Source: JAOUEA01 sp035249905 (lineage in GTDB: Bacteria; Actinomycetota; UBA4738; HRBIN12). Taken from it: 64,000 nucleotides of DNA. Position numbers and translations under genes: made by a program. Location: the NCBI GenBank assembly GCA_035249905.1, contig DATFFT010000003.1, positions 5,553 through 69,552 on the forward strand, given 5' to 3'. Under the pieces are notes generated by a model that made no database searches, was not told where the DNA came from, and saw only the letters and a program-made list of their open reading frames with translations. Each line of letters begins with the position of its first letter. Positions within the stretch are counted from its first letter, which is position 1. Of this stretch, positions 1 through 7,912 are shown piece after piece.

Positions 1-613
1 GCTGGGAGTCGTGCTTCGCGAGCGCGTCGATCTTGCGGCGCCACGACGCGGTGACGTCCTCCACGTGGTTCGGCTCGTTCGTCCAACCGAGCCAGACCTC
101 GGTGATGTCCTGCACGCCGAGGCCGTCGCCGAGATGCTCGGGGAAGAAGTGCGGGTTCCCCGAGCCGGGGAACGCCGAGTCGAGCGCGATCCACCCGGCC
201 GTGCGGTGGTCGGAGTGATTGTAGTAGCTGTTGCGGAAGAACACGGCGGTCGGATCGACCGAGAGCACGGTCTCGGCCCGCACCTCACGGATGCGCCGCA
301 CGACCTGTTCGCGAACCTCGACCGCGTTCTGCAGTTCGCCGTCGTGCACGTCGAGGATGCGCACGCTCGCGAGGCCGAGCACCTCCCCGGCGGCCTGGGT
401 CTCGCCGACCCGGATCCGGGCGAGCTCGGCGCGATCGAGCTGTGGATCCTGGGAGCCGCGATCCCCGTTCGTGAGCACGAGCAGGTGCACCTCGCGGCCT
501 GCGGCGACCCAGTTCGCCATCGTGCCTCCGGCAGCGATCTCGGCGTCGTCGGCGTGCGCGAAGACGCCGAGCACCGGACCTGTGCGCGGTTCGGAGGATC
601 CGCTGCTCGCCAC
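1..613 (-). CDS. PIG-L/LmbE-family deacetylase, C-terminus cut by window edge
   Basis: Zinc-dependent N-acetylglucosaminyl deacetylase-like protein of the MshB/Mca/BshB/LmbE group; 204 codons are visible and the C-terminal end lies outside the window. The N-terminal metal motif reads VFAHADDAE (the family usually has AHPDDE), so the HxxD ligands are kept. The distal metal histidine sits in NHSDHRTAG. The GTG start follows the stop of the aminopeptidase gene by 4 nt with no clear Shine-Dalgarno, so translation is probably coupled. In Actinomycetota this family includes mycothiol enzymes, but the substrate here cannot be told from sequence. Confidence 0.85.
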   Translation of the reverse strand, partial: MASSGSSEPRTGPVLGVFAHADDAEIAAGGTMANWVAAGREVHLLVLTNGDRGSQDPQLDRAELARIRVGETQAAGEVLGLASVRILDVHDGELQNAVEVREQVVRRIREVRAETVLSVDPTAVFFRNSYYNHSDHRTAGWIALDSAFPGSGNPHFFPEHLGDGLGVQDITEVWLGWTNEPNHVEDVTASWRRKIDALAKHDSQ

Positions 614-617
614 GACG

Positions 618-2093
618 CTACGCGGCGCGATCGAGCACGAACCGCACGAGCGTGCGAACCGGCACGCCGGTCGAACCGCGAGGGCTCAGGTCGGTGCCAC
701 GTTCGCTGAACCCGGGCCCGGCCATGTCGACGTGGCACCAGGGTGTGTCACCGACGAACTCAGCGAGGAACCAGGCGGCGGTGATCGCGCCTCCCCACCG
801 GTCGCCGACGTTCTTGATATCGGCCACGCTCGAATCGATCAGCTGGCGGTACTCCTCGTGCAGCGGAAGCTGCCAGATCGGCTCCCCCGTGGCATCGCCC
901 GCGGCGATGAGCTGGCGGATCAGCTCGTCGTCGTTGCCCATCGCCCCGGAGATGCCCTGGCCGAGCGCAACGACGCACGCGCCGGTGAGCGTGGCGGTGT
1001 CGACGATCAGCTTCGGCTTCTTCTCGGTGAGGAACGCCAGAGCGTCGGCGAGCACGAGGCGGCCTTCCGCGTCGGTGTTGAGCACCTCCGACGTCGTGCC
1101 GCCGCGGTGGGTGATCACGTCGCCCGGCTTCTGGGCCGATCCGCTCGGAAGGTTCTCGGCGCACGGGATCGCCGCGATCACGTTGATCTTCGGCTTCAGG
1201 CGCGCGATCGCCTTCATCGTGGCGAGGATCGAGGCGGCGCCGCCCATGTCGTACTTCATCGTCTCCATGCCCTTGGCGTCCTTGATCGACAGGCCGCCGG
1301 AGTCGAACGCGATGCCCTTGCCCGAGAGCGCGATCGGAGTGGCGTTGCCAGCGCCCGTGTACGTCACCTCGATCATGCGCGGGGGGTTCACGCTTCCCTT
1401 GCCGACGCCGAGGATGCCGCCGAACCCGCCCTTCTCGAGCTGGGACTCGTTCCAGACCTTGCAGGTCAGGCCCACCGAGCGGGCCATGCGCTGGGCCTCT
1501 CGCGCGATCTCGGCCGGGGGCATGTCGCCGGCCGGTGTGTTCACCAGGTCGCGCGCCCAGCAGACCGCGTCGACGACGATCGCGGCACGCTTCACGGCCG
1601 CGGTCAACGGCTTCGCGTCCCACGCCGGGTTCCCGAGCACGATCACCCGCTTGAGCCCGTTGCCGTCCTCACGCTTCGACCGGTACCTATCGAACCGGTA
1701 GTCGCCGAGGCCGAGCCCCTCGGCGGCGGCTTGGACCGCATCGTCGGCTCGACGGGCGCCGAACGCGATCGGGAACGTCGTCGCGACCGTGCCGAAGCGT
1801 CGGGCCGTGGCGGCGGCTCGGCCGAGCGCCCGGCGCGAAGTCTCGACCGTGAACTCGTCCTTCGGGCCGACGCCCACGAGCAGGACCGCGTCGGCAACGA
1901 ACCGGGCTCGATCGTCGCGGGTCACCAGGAGGGACTCCCCCCGCTTGCCGGTGTGCTTCGCGGCCGTGTATGCCTTCACGAGCCCGACCTCTCGTGTTCC
2001 CGGTCCCGGCGTCGGACCCTGGAACACCGGCACGATCAGCAGCCCGGCCTTGACCTCGGTCGGCGCCTGGCTCGAGTACGCATACGTGGTCAC
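618..2093 (-). CDS. pepA: Leucyl aminopeptidase (M17 family)
   Basis: Cytosolic two-metal aminopeptidase that removes N-terminal residues from peptides; 491 aa, normal for the family. The catalytic C-terminal domain carries the signature NTDAEGRLVLAD (about residues 330-341) and the metal/catalytic stretch GKGIAFDSGGLSIK, with the usual Lys and Asp ligands. The N-terminal third (residues 1-160) is the variable M17 N-domain. The GTG start is chosen because GAGAAGGAG lies 8-9 nt upstream and the homologous region begins there; the open frame runs much further upstream but is not protein-like. The PIG-L gene follows 4 nt after the stop. Confidence 0.93.
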   Translation of the reverse strand: MTTYAYSSQAPTEVKAGLLIVPVFQGPTPGPGTREVGLVKAYTAAKHTGKRGESLLVTRDDRARFVADAVLLVGVGPKDEFTVETSRRALGRAAATARRFGTVATTFPIAFGARRADDAVQAAAEGLGLGDYRFDRYRSKREDGNGLKRVIVLGNPAWDAKPLTAAVKRAAIVVDAVCWARDLVNTPAGDMPPAEIAREAQRMARSVGLTCKVWNESQLEKGGFGGILGVGKGSVNPPRMIEVTYTGAGNATPIALSGKGIAFDSGGLSIKDAKGMETMKYDMGGAASILATMKAIARLKPKINVIAAIPCAENLPSGSAQKPGDVITHRGGTTSEVLNTDAEGRLVLADALAFLTEKKPKLIVDTATLTGACVVALGQGISGAMGNDDELIRQLIAAGDATGEPIWQLPLHEEYRQLIDSSVADIKNVGDRWGGAITAAWFLAEFVGDTPWCHVDMAGPGFSERGTDLSPRGSTGVPVRTLVRFVLDRAA

Positions 2094-2197
2094 GTCGTGT
2101 CGCTCCTTCTCGGGGTCATCCGCGTGCCGCAGCGCTCGCGGCTGGCGGGAGTGTAGTGGCCGAGGCCCGGACCTCGCCTCGGCGCGGACGACGCGGG

Positions 2198-2362
2198 TCA
2201 GGATCGCTCGCCGGACCGCGCCGTCGCCGAGTACAGCTCGACGCGTCGCTGTACCCGACGTCGGGATCGGGGGGCAAGGATGCCGAGCTCCGTGAGCCTC
2301 GCGATCTCGGCCGGCTCCACACCGGCACGGTCGGCCGCCGCCTCGAGTGAGTGCCCGGCCAT
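2198..2362 (-). CDS. Small protein resembling a truncated MerR-like HTH (possible gene remnant)
   Basis: A 54-residue frame whose first 30 residues (for example RAGVEPAEIARLTELGIL) look like the N-terminal helix-turn-helix found in MerR proteins and in front of some actinobacterial adenylate cyclases. After residue 31 it becomes an Arg-rich tail and stops. The other two frames just downstream contain stretches such as GYSDA and GDGAVRRAIL that would suit the lost continuation, so frameshift decay is possible. A TAGGGT box 6 nt before the ATG fits a leaderless start, and pepA lies 104 nt downstream. Either a real small protein or a decayed gene now serving as the 5' end of the pepA transcript. 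Confidence 0.4.
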   Translation of the reverse strand: MAGHSLEAAADRAGVEPAEIARLTELGILAPRSRRRVQRRVELYSATARSGERS

Positions 2363-2368
2363 CGCTCC

Positions 2369-2374
2369 ACCCTA
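2369..2374 (-). promoter_or_regulatory. -10 box TAGGGT for the 54-aa gene/pepA transcript
   Basis: TAGGGT on the minus strand ends 6 nt before the ATG at 2362, the leaderless spacing repeated across this window. No convincing -35 box is visible. Confidence 0.5.
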
Positions 2375-2417
2375 CCGACGCGCGTCGACCAGACCTGGGC
2401 CGGCGACTGCGGACGTC

Positions 2418-2423
2418 TAGGCT
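2418..2423 (+). promoter_or_regulatory. -10 box TAGGCT, leaderless start of the cupin gene
   Basis: TAGGCT is separated from the ATG at 2431 by 7 nt, so transcription would start at or next to the A of the start codon. It lies divergent to the TAGGGT box at 2369-2374. Confidence 0.55.
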
Positions 2424-2430
2424 GTCGGCG

Positions 2431-2760
2431 ATGAAGCCACGTGACATGCGAGATCTCGTGTGGTTCGACGACGAGGCTGCGCGCACCGAGGTGCTCTTCG
2501 AGAGCGAGCGCATCTGGAGCCAGCTCGTCTGCCTGCAAGGCGCCCAGGGCATCGGGCCGATCGCCGACAAGCACGCCGACGCCATCGTGTCGGTGCTCGC
2601 CGGCGAAGTCGCGGTGCAGGTCGGGAAGGGGCGCGCCCGCATGCAGCAGTGGCACGCCGTGCTCGTGCCCGCGGGAACCCAGCTCACGATCCGCAACGCG
2701 TCGGACGAGCCCGCCGTCGTGCAGGTGACGACCGCGCCACCTCCGGCTTCCTCCATCTGA
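2431..2760 (+). CDS. Small single-domain cupin protein
   Basis: 109-aa protein made of one cupin_2 beta-barrel. Motif 1 is represented around HADAIVSVLAGEVAVQVG and motif 2 around WHAVLVPAGTQLTIRNAS, with two possible metal histidines. Cupins of this size are sensor or enzyme modules; no substrate can be named. The ATG at 2431 is chosen over an upstream GTG because TAGGCT sits 7 nt before it. The gene converges on thiP, leaving 7 nt between the two stops. Confidence 0.75.
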   Translation: MKPRDMRDLVWFDDEAARTEVLFESERIWSQLVCLQGAQGIGPIADKHADAIVSVLAGEVAVQVGKGRARMQQWHAVLVPAGTQLTIRNASDEPAVVQVTTAPPPASSI

Positions 2761-2767
2761 TCCGAGG

Positions 2768-4372
2768 TCAGATCCGGCCGAAGGTCCCGACGCGGAAGCG
2801 ATCGATCGCGATCGTGATCGCCGCCGTGACCGTCATCAACAGCACGCTCATCGCGGTGGCCTGGCCGATCGAGGCGGCGCCGGGCTGTGAGAGCAGGCGC
2901 ACGATGGCGACCGGCATCGTGGGCGAGTCGAGCCGAGCCACGAACGCGGTCGCGCCGAACTCCCCGAGCGCCACAGCGAAGGCGAACGCGGCCGCGCCGA
3001 GGATCGCCCGCGAGGCGACCGGCAGCAGCACGTCGCGGCTCGTCTGCCACGGTGACGCCCCGAGCGCCGCCGCCTGCTCGCGGAGGTCGTGCCCGGCGGA
3101 GGCCAGCACCGGCTCGACCAGGCGCACGACGAACGGGACCGCGACCACAGCCTGGGCGGCCACCAGCAGCCAGACGCTCCCGCGGATGTCGAGCGCGCCG
3201 GTGTCGAACGCCACGACGTAGCCGAATCCGATCGTGACTGCGGAGACGCCGAGCGGCACGGTCGAGAGCCCTCGCAGCCACGAGCCACGGGCCGACCCCG
3301 CCACCACCCATGCGGCCAGCACCCCCACGACGATCGCGATCGCCGCCGCGCCAACCGCCACGCGCAGGGACGTCGTCACCGCGCTCAGGGCGGAGATCGG
3401 CAACGCGCTCCCCTCACGAACGCTGCCGAGCTCGAGGTAGCGGTCGAGGGTGAGTCCCGCGGGCGTTCGAAGCGACCGCCAGACGAGCCGCAGCGGAGGA
3501 CCGAGGACCGCCAGCGCCAGGAGCGGAGCGCCGAGGGCGACGAACGCGCGTTCCCCGCGGGTGCGAGGCGGCCGCGCCGCGTCGGCCGAGGCGACGATGC
3601 GCTGTCGCACCGCCGCACGCGACTCGGTCACCGAGGTGACCCACAGCAGCGCAGAGACGATCGCGAGCTGCACCAGGGTGAGCGCCGCCGCGACCGGCAG
3701 GTTCAACAGCTGGGACGTCTGCCGGAAGATCTCCACCTCGATCGTCGGGCGCGACGGACCGGCGAGCAGCAACGCGACGCCGAACGACGTGAACGTGAAC
3801 AGGAACACCAGCGTGGCCGCGCCGACGATGGCCGGGCGGGCGAGCGGCAGCAGCACGTCGGTGAACCGGCGAACACCCGTGGCTCCCATCTCGGCGGCGA
3901 GGTCCTCGTAGGCAGGATCGAGCTGCGACCAGAACCCACCGACGACCCGCACGACCACGGCGAGGTTGAAGAAGACGTGCGCCGCGAACAGTGCCGCGAG
4001 CGAAGGCCTCGACCCGGCGAAGGCCGTGCCCACGACCACCGTCGGCAGCACGAACGCAACGAGCGTGGCGACGCGCAGGCCCGACCGCCCTGGGAAGCGG
4101 AACCGCGCGAGCAGATGGGCGGCCGGCAGCCCGAGCGTCAGCGTGAGGGCAGTCGAGACGACGGCCTGCCACGTGGTGAACCAGATCACCCCCCGCAGCC
4201 GGGCATCGCCGAGCACGGTGCCGGGCGAGACCTCACCGATCACCGAGCCCAGGATCGACGCCAGGGGGTAGACGAAGAACAACGCGAGGAAGGCGATCGG
4301 CACCGCCGCGAGCGCGATCCGCCCGAGGGCCGGCCTCAACCGAACATCAGATCGGTCCACGCTTGGACCCAT
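2768..4372 (-). CDS. thiP: Fused two-domain ABC permease, thiamine (ThiP) type
   Basis: Integral membrane permease of about 534 aa with two tandem binding-protein-dependent transport domains of roughly six helices each, the ThiP/FbpB architecture. EAA-loop signatures occur in both halves (AAEMGATGVRRFTDVLLPLA and QAAALGASPWQTSRDVLLPV). It is the last gene of the riboswitch-controlled thiamine operon, which supports thiamine or a precursor as substrate; on sequence alone an iron(III) permease is the alternative. The ATG at 4372 overlaps thiB by 37 nt; a TTG at 4339, overlapping the thiB stop as TTGA, is an equally reasonable start. No ATPase gene follows. Confidence 0.82.
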   Translation of the reverse strand: MGPSVDRSDVRLRPALGRIALAAVPIAFLALFFVYPLASILGSVIGEVSPGTVLGDARLRGVIWFTTWQAVVSTALTLTLGLPAAHLLARFRFPGRSGLRVATLVAFVLPTVVVGTAFAGSRPSLAALFAAHVFFNLAVVVRVVGGFWSQLDPAYEDLAAEMGATGVRRFTDVLLPLARPAIVGAATLVFLFTFTSFGVALLLAGPSRPTIEVEIFRQTSQLLNLPVAAALTLVQLAIVSALLWVTSVTESRAAVRQRIVASADAARPPRTRGERAFVALGAPLLALAVLGPPLRLVWRSLRTPAGLTLDRYLELGSVREGSALPISALSAVTTSLRVAVGAAAIAIVVGVLAAWVVAGSARGSWLRGLSTVPLGVSAVTIGFGYVVAFDTGALDIRGSVWLLVAAQAVVAVPFVVRLVEPVLASAGHDLREQAAALGASPWQTSRDVLLPVASRAILGAAAFAFAVALGEFGATAFVARLDSPTMPVAIVRLLSQPGAASIGQATAMSVLLMTVTAAITIAIDRFRVGTFGRI

Positions 4373-5409
4373 GCGTCCCGCTCGGCGGCCACCCGCTCGG
4401 GGGGGAGCGCGAGCGGCGCCTCGGGCTCCTCGGACCATCGCTCGACCTCAGGCGGCAGCTCGGCGTCGTCGACGACCGGGAAGACGAACATCCGCAACGG
4501 CACGTCTTCCTGGAACCGCCTCGACAGGAGGAAGTCGATCACCCGGCGGGCCTCTGCCGGATGTTCGGTGCCGGCGAGCACGCCGGCGAACTCCACCTGG
4601 CGGTAGCAGCTCTCGGTGACGGCGGCCGTGGGCGCCTCGTCGAGGGGCTCCTCCGCGAAGACGACCTCGGCCACCGGGCTCGTCGCGTACGAGACCACGA
4701 TCGGACGATCGCCTTCACCGCCACCCGCACCGGAGAATCCCCCGTAGTACGCCTGCTCCCATCCGTCGACGACGAGCACATCGTTGGCGCGCAGTTCCTG
4801 CCAGAACCCCTGCCATCCGTCGTCGCCGAATCGAGCGATCGTCGCCAGCAAGAACGCGAGCCCGGGGGTCGAGGTGGCCGGGTTCTCGACCACGGTCAGT
4901 CCCCGGTAGGCGGGGTCGACGAGGTCGTCGAGGCGTGCGGGTGGGGCGAGATCGCGCTCGGCGAACCAGCCCAGATCCACGTTGAGACAGACGTCGCCGT
5001 GATCGACGGGTGTGACCGCATGCGTGGGATCGAGCTGGAACCGTTCGTCGACCCGCCTCAGCGCCGGCGACTCGTACGGCTCGAAGACGTCCGCATCGAC
5101 CGCCTTCGGGAACAGGTTGCTGTCGACGCCGAAGAGCACGTCGCCCTCCGGGTTCCCCGCGGTGAGGATCGCGCGGTTCACGAGCTGGCCGGCGTCGCCC
5201 GCGGGCACGATGCGCAGGTCGATGCCGCTATCGCGCTCGAACGCCCTGACCACGCTCTTGGAAACGTCGAAGGAGTCGTGGGTGAGCAGGGTGACCGCGA
5301 CCGGCTCCGAGGGCGTGGCCGACCGCGGCGGCGGATCCCCACCATCTCCGGAGCACGAGGCGAGCAGGAACGTCGCACACACGGCGACTGCGAAGGTGCG
5401 CGGGGTCAT
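4336..5409 (-). CDS. thiB: Thiamine-type ABC transporter substrate-binding lipoprotein
   Basis: 357-aa extracytoplasmic solute-binding protein. The N-terminus has a lipoprotein signal with lipobox LLASC (Cys about residue 20), followed by the start of the mature domain, VAVTLLTHDSFDVSKSV, typical of ThiB proteins (VLTYDSF-like). It also has the PVDHGDVCLN and YATSPVAEV stretches expected of thiamine-binding ThiB/TbpA. The ATG overlaps the thiamine pyrophosphokinase stop (ATGA), and the operon starts at a TPP riboswitch. Presumably it delivers thiamine or a thiamine phosphate to the ThiP permease. Anchored to the outer face of the membrane. Confidence 0.88.
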   Translation of the reverse strand: MTPRTFAVAVCATFLLASCSGDGGDPPPRSATPSEPVAVTLLTHDSFDVSKSVVRAFERDSGIDLRIVPAGDAGQLVNRAILTAGNPEGDVLFGVDSNLFPKAVDADVFEPYESPALRRVDERFQLDPTHAVTPVDHGDVCLNVDLGWFAERDLAPPARLDDLVDPAYRGLTVVENPATSTPGLAFLLATIARFGDDGWQGFWQELRANDVLVVDGWEQAYYGGFSGAGGGEGDRPIVVSYATSPVAEVVFAEEPLDEAPTAAVTESCYRQVEFAGVLAGTEHPAEARRVIDFLLSRRFQEDVPLRMFVFPVVDDAELPPEVERWSEEPEAPLALPPERVAAERDAWVQAWTDLMFG

Positions 5410-6047
5410 GTCGTCGCCTCGTCGCCCGGCCTGATGGCGAGGACGACGCCCTCGGCGACCTCGACCACCACACGTTCCGCGAGGAAGCGGTTGCTCACAC
5501 CGAGGCTCGAACCCGGGTCCAGCACCGCGTCCTCGAGCGGCCACCGCAGCCCCTCGGCACGGACCCCCCGCGCCGATCCGCCGAGCGCGAACAGGCTGAT
5601 CAGCTCGCCCGGCGTTCCGGCGAGCTCGCGCCGGCTCCGGCAGACGTGCAGCAGAGACCCCCCGAACACCCCGTCGACCTCCACGGCGGCGTATCGCGGC
5701 GAACCCATGACCAGCGCATTGCCGAAGAGGTGGTCGAGGCGGCCCCCGCCTCCACCGACGACGACCACGCGCCCGACCCCCGCCACGACCGCCGCTTCGA
5801 TCGCGAGATCGAGGTCGGTCGCGTCCTTGTCGTCCGGGTACCGGCGGATCTCACCGCCCTCGCGCTCGAACCGCTCGAGGGAATCGGCGTCGACGGAGTC
5901 CATGTCGCCGACGAGGAGCTCGACCCGCACCCCCAGACGTTCGGCTTCGGCCAGCCCCACGTCGGCGGCGATGACGAGCGCATCGTCGGGCACCACGAGG
6001 GGCACTCGCGAGGGCCCACCCCCGCAGAAGATGAAAGCGGATCGCAC
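5406..6047 (-). CDS. Thiamine pyrophosphokinase
   Basis: 213-aa enzyme that transfers pyrophosphate from ATP to thiamine to make thiamine diphosphate in the cytosol. Visible family marks are the N-terminal GGG and AADVG, the aspartate-rich LLVGDMDSV, the YPDDKDATDLDLAI motif that binds Mg-ATP, and VVVVGGGGGRLDHLFGNALV for thiamine. A GTG start at 6047 is chosen because GGAGGG lies 10-11 nt upstream and because the ATG at 6071 falls inside the riboswitch core. First gene of the operon, so salvaged thiamine imported by ThiB/ThiP would be trapped as the coenzyme. Confidence 0.92.
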   Translation of the reverse strand: MRSAFIFCGGGPSRVPLVVPDDALVIAADVGLAEAERLGVRVELLVGDMDSVDADSLERFEREGGEIRRYPDDKDATDLDLAIEAAVVAGVGRVVVVGGGGGRLDHLFGNALVMGSPRYAAVEVDGVFGGSLLHVCRSRRELAGTPGELISLFALGGSARGVRAEGLRWPLEDAVLDPGSSLGVSNRFLAERVVVEVAEGVVLAIRPGDEATT

Positions 6048-6052
6048 GGTCC

Positions 6053-6146
6053 GAACTCCCTCCGCCGGCATTACCCGGTTCAGGTTCGTCGGGTCGCCGA
6101 CGTCGCAGCCGGCCTCTCAGCCCGGTTCCCCGAGCTCCCCGTGTTC
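6053..6146 (-). promoter_or_regulatory. TPP riboswitch (THI element)
   Basis: On the minus strand the conserved blocks appear in order: CGGGGAGCTC, GGGCTGAGAGG, CGACCCGACGAACCTGA and CCGGGTAATGCC, then GGCGGAGGGAG. The 5' GAAC (6143-6146) can pair with the 3' GTTC (6053-6056) to close P1. The Shine-Dalgarno of the kinase gene (GGAGGG) is part of the 3' P1 strand, 6 nt before the GTG, so TPP binding would directly hide the ribosome site. Confidence 0.95.
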
Positions 6147-6633
6147 ACACACGAGTATAGGTGTCGGTCGCACCGAACGCTCGGGTCCGCGCCGGCCCGG
6201 CCGCGATCAGATATCCGCGGAACCCGCGCATCGAGCGATCCATCAGCGCGAGGAGCACCGGCCGGTAGATCGCGGCGGCGAGCTCCCCCAGGACCGGCAT
6301 GTCGAGCCGAACCTGCTCGCGCCACGTGAACCGGGTGCAGCCATCGACGGGCTCGAGCATCCAGGTGCCGACGCCGGCCACGAGCGAGCCGTGGCCGATC
6401 TCGAGCCGGCGCGGCGGATCCCACGCGAGGACCTCCATCGGCTCGGTGAAGGCCGCGATGCCGAACAGCCGCGTGCGTACCGACAGCCGAACCCCCACGC
6501 CTTCCCGATGCTCGCTCACGACCGATACGCTGTCGGCGTCGGCCATCCAGCCGGCCTGGCGCTCCCAGTCGAGCAGCACCGTCCAGGCCTCCTCGAGCGG
6601 CGCCGGCACCACGATCTGGCGTTCGACGAGCAC
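6145..6633 (-). CDS. SRPBCC (START-like/polyketide cyclase) family protein
   Basis: 162-aa protein with the SRPBCC fold: it opens with VERQIVVPAPLEEAWTVLLD, the usual first strand and helix, and ends with a long C-terminal helix after FTWREQVRLDMPVLGELAA. Members bind hydrophobic ligands; coenzyme Q-binding or cyclase labels are common but cannot be assigned here. Leaderless GTG start, with TAGGAT 6 nt upstream. Its last codons hold the promoter of the thiamine operon, and its stop codon (6145-6147) overlaps the first riboswitch bases. Confidence 0.8.
   Translation of the reverse strand: MLVERQIVVPAPLEEAWTVLLDWERQAGWMADADSVSVVSEHREGVGVRLSVRTRLFGIAAFTEPMEVLAWDPPRRLEIGHGSLVAGVGTWMLEPVDGCTRFTWREQVRLDMPVLGELAAAIYRPVLLALMDRSMRGFRGYLIAAGPARTRAFGATDTYTRV
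6154..6159 (-). promoter_or_regulatory. -10 box TATACT of the thiamine operon
   Basis: A near-consensus TATACT (minus strand) ends 7 nt before the first paired base of the riboswitch, so the transcript would begin at about 6147, exactly at the aptamer. The box lies inside the last codons of the upstream SRPBCC gene. A matching -35 is not obvious. Confidence 0.7.
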
Positions 6634-6639
6634 GGCGTC

Positions 6640-6645
6640 ATCCTA
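6640..6645 (-). promoter_or_regulatory. -10 box TAGGAT, leaderless start of the SRPBCC gene
   Basis: TAGGAT on the minus strand lies 6 nt before the GTG at 6633. It faces the hutI promoter 24 bp away. Confidence 0.55.
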
Positions 6646-6669
6646 GGCCGGACGGCGGGACCGTCGCCG

Positions 6670-6675
6670 TAAGCT
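6670..6675 (+). promoter_or_regulatory. -10 box TAAGCT, leaderless start of hutI
   Basis: TAAGCT lies 7 nt before the GTG at 6683, giving a transcript that starts at the codon. No Shine-Dalgarno is present, in agreement. Confidence 0.5.
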
Positions 6676-6682
6676 GCGGCCC

Positions 6683-7912
6683 GTGGCACGAGGTGGGGTG
6701 GTGGCGGCGGCGTTGGCGACGGCGCAGGGCGACGAGCCGACCGGCGAGGCCTCCGAGGCGGTCGAGGGCGGGGTCGGCGTCGCCTGGGACGACGACGGAT
6801 CGATCGCCTACGTCGGGGCCGCCGACGGCCTCCCCTGGGAGCCCACGCTCGGCGCGCACGACCGTGGGTGCCTCGTGCCGGGCTTCGTGGACCAGCACAC
6901 GCACCTACCGTTCGTGGGGTGGCGGGCCGACGAGTTCGAGGCGCGTCTGCGAGGCCTCTCCTACCGGGAGCTGCACGGAGGCGACGGAGGCATCTTCCGG
7001 TCGGCCCGGATGTTCGCCGAGGCCACCGACGACGAGGTGATGACCTTCTCCCACGCGCTGCTCGACGAGATGCTCGCCCACGGCACGACCGCACTCGAGC
7101 TGAAGACCGGATACGGGCTCTCGGTCGACCAGGAGCTGCGGGCAGCGGGGCTCGCGCGCCGACTCGCAGAGGAAGCCTCGCAGACCTGCACCGTGACGCT
7201 CCTGGCCGCCCACGCCGTTCCGCAGGAGATGGATCGTGCCGGCTGGGTGCGAGTGGCGAGCGACGAGTTGATCCCTGAGGCGGCACGGCGAGGGCTCGCC
7301 GACGCGGTCGACGTCTACGTCGAGGACTTCGCGTTCTCCCTCGACGACCTCGAGGCGATCGCCGGGTCGGCACATGCCGCGGGACTCGCCCTGCGCGTGC
7401 ACGCCGATCAGCTCGGCGACTCCGGCGCGGCGGCCGCGGCCGCACGTCTCGGCGCGAGGAGCGCCGATCACCTGAACCACTGCTCGCCCGCGAGCGTCGC
7501 CGCGCTCTCCGCGGGCGACACCGTCGCCGGGCTGCTCCCGGCGTCGACGTTCTTCCTGCGGGGCACGCCCGCCCCGGCGCGAGCGCTGCGCGAGGCCGGC
7601 GTGCCGATCGCCCTCGCGACCGACGCGAACCCTGGCACCTCACCTGTGGTCTCGATGCCGGAGGTGATCGCGATGGCCGCCGCGGTCTACGAGGTGCCCC
7701 CGCTGGACGCGCTCACGGCCGCCACCCTGACCCCGGCGTGGGTGCTCGGCCTCTCCGGCACGCTCGGCACGCTCGAGGCGGGCAAACGCGCCGATCTCGT
7801 GCTCCTCGAGCACCGGTCGTTCGCCCAGGTGCCGTACCGGCCGGGGCACGATCCGGTCGTCGCGACGATCGTCGCGGGCGAGGTCGTCCGCGACCGGGGC
7901 AGAACGGGCTAG
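6683..7912 (+). CDS. hutI: Imidazolonepropionase
   Basis: 409-aa cytosolic amidohydrolase that opens 4-imidazolone-5-propionate to N-formimino-L-glutamate, step three of histidine degradation. Metal ligands are seen in PGFVDQHTHLPF (HxH, about residues 72-74), the AAHAVP histidine and the DANPG aspartate near residue 315. LKTGYGL and HADQLGDSG are also typical of HutI. It converges on hutH: the two stop codons share bases in the palindrome CTAG (7909-7912), so the genes overlap by 4 nt tail to tail. Confidence 0.95.
   Translation: MARGGVVAAALATAQGDEPTGEASEAVEGGVGVAWDDDGSIAYVGAADGLPWEPTLGAHDRGCLVPGFVDQHTHLPFVGWRADEFEARLRGLSYRELHGGDGGIFRSARMFAEATDDEVMTFSHALLDEMLAHGTTALELKTGYGLSVDQELRAAGLARRLAEEASQTCTVTLLAAHAVPQEMDRAGWVRVASDELIPEAARRGLADAVDVYVEDFAFSLDDLEAIAGSAHAAGLALRVHADQLGDSGAAAAAARLGARSADHLNHCSPASVAALSAGDTVAGLLPASTFFLRGTPAPARALREAGVPIALATDANPGTSPVVSMPEVIAMAAAVYEVPPLDALTAATLTPAWVLGLSGTLGTLEAGKRADLVLLEHRSFAQVPYRPGHDPVVATIVAGEVVRDRGRTG

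Noticed and set aside
618..3311. An 897-codon minus-strand frame spanning pepA and 1.2 kb upstream
   Set aside because: Only the last 491 codons resemble a protein family. The upstream part is Arg/Ala/Gly-rich high-GC readthrough crossing the small gene, the cupin gene on the other strand and part of thiP; pepA has its own GTG and ribosome site.
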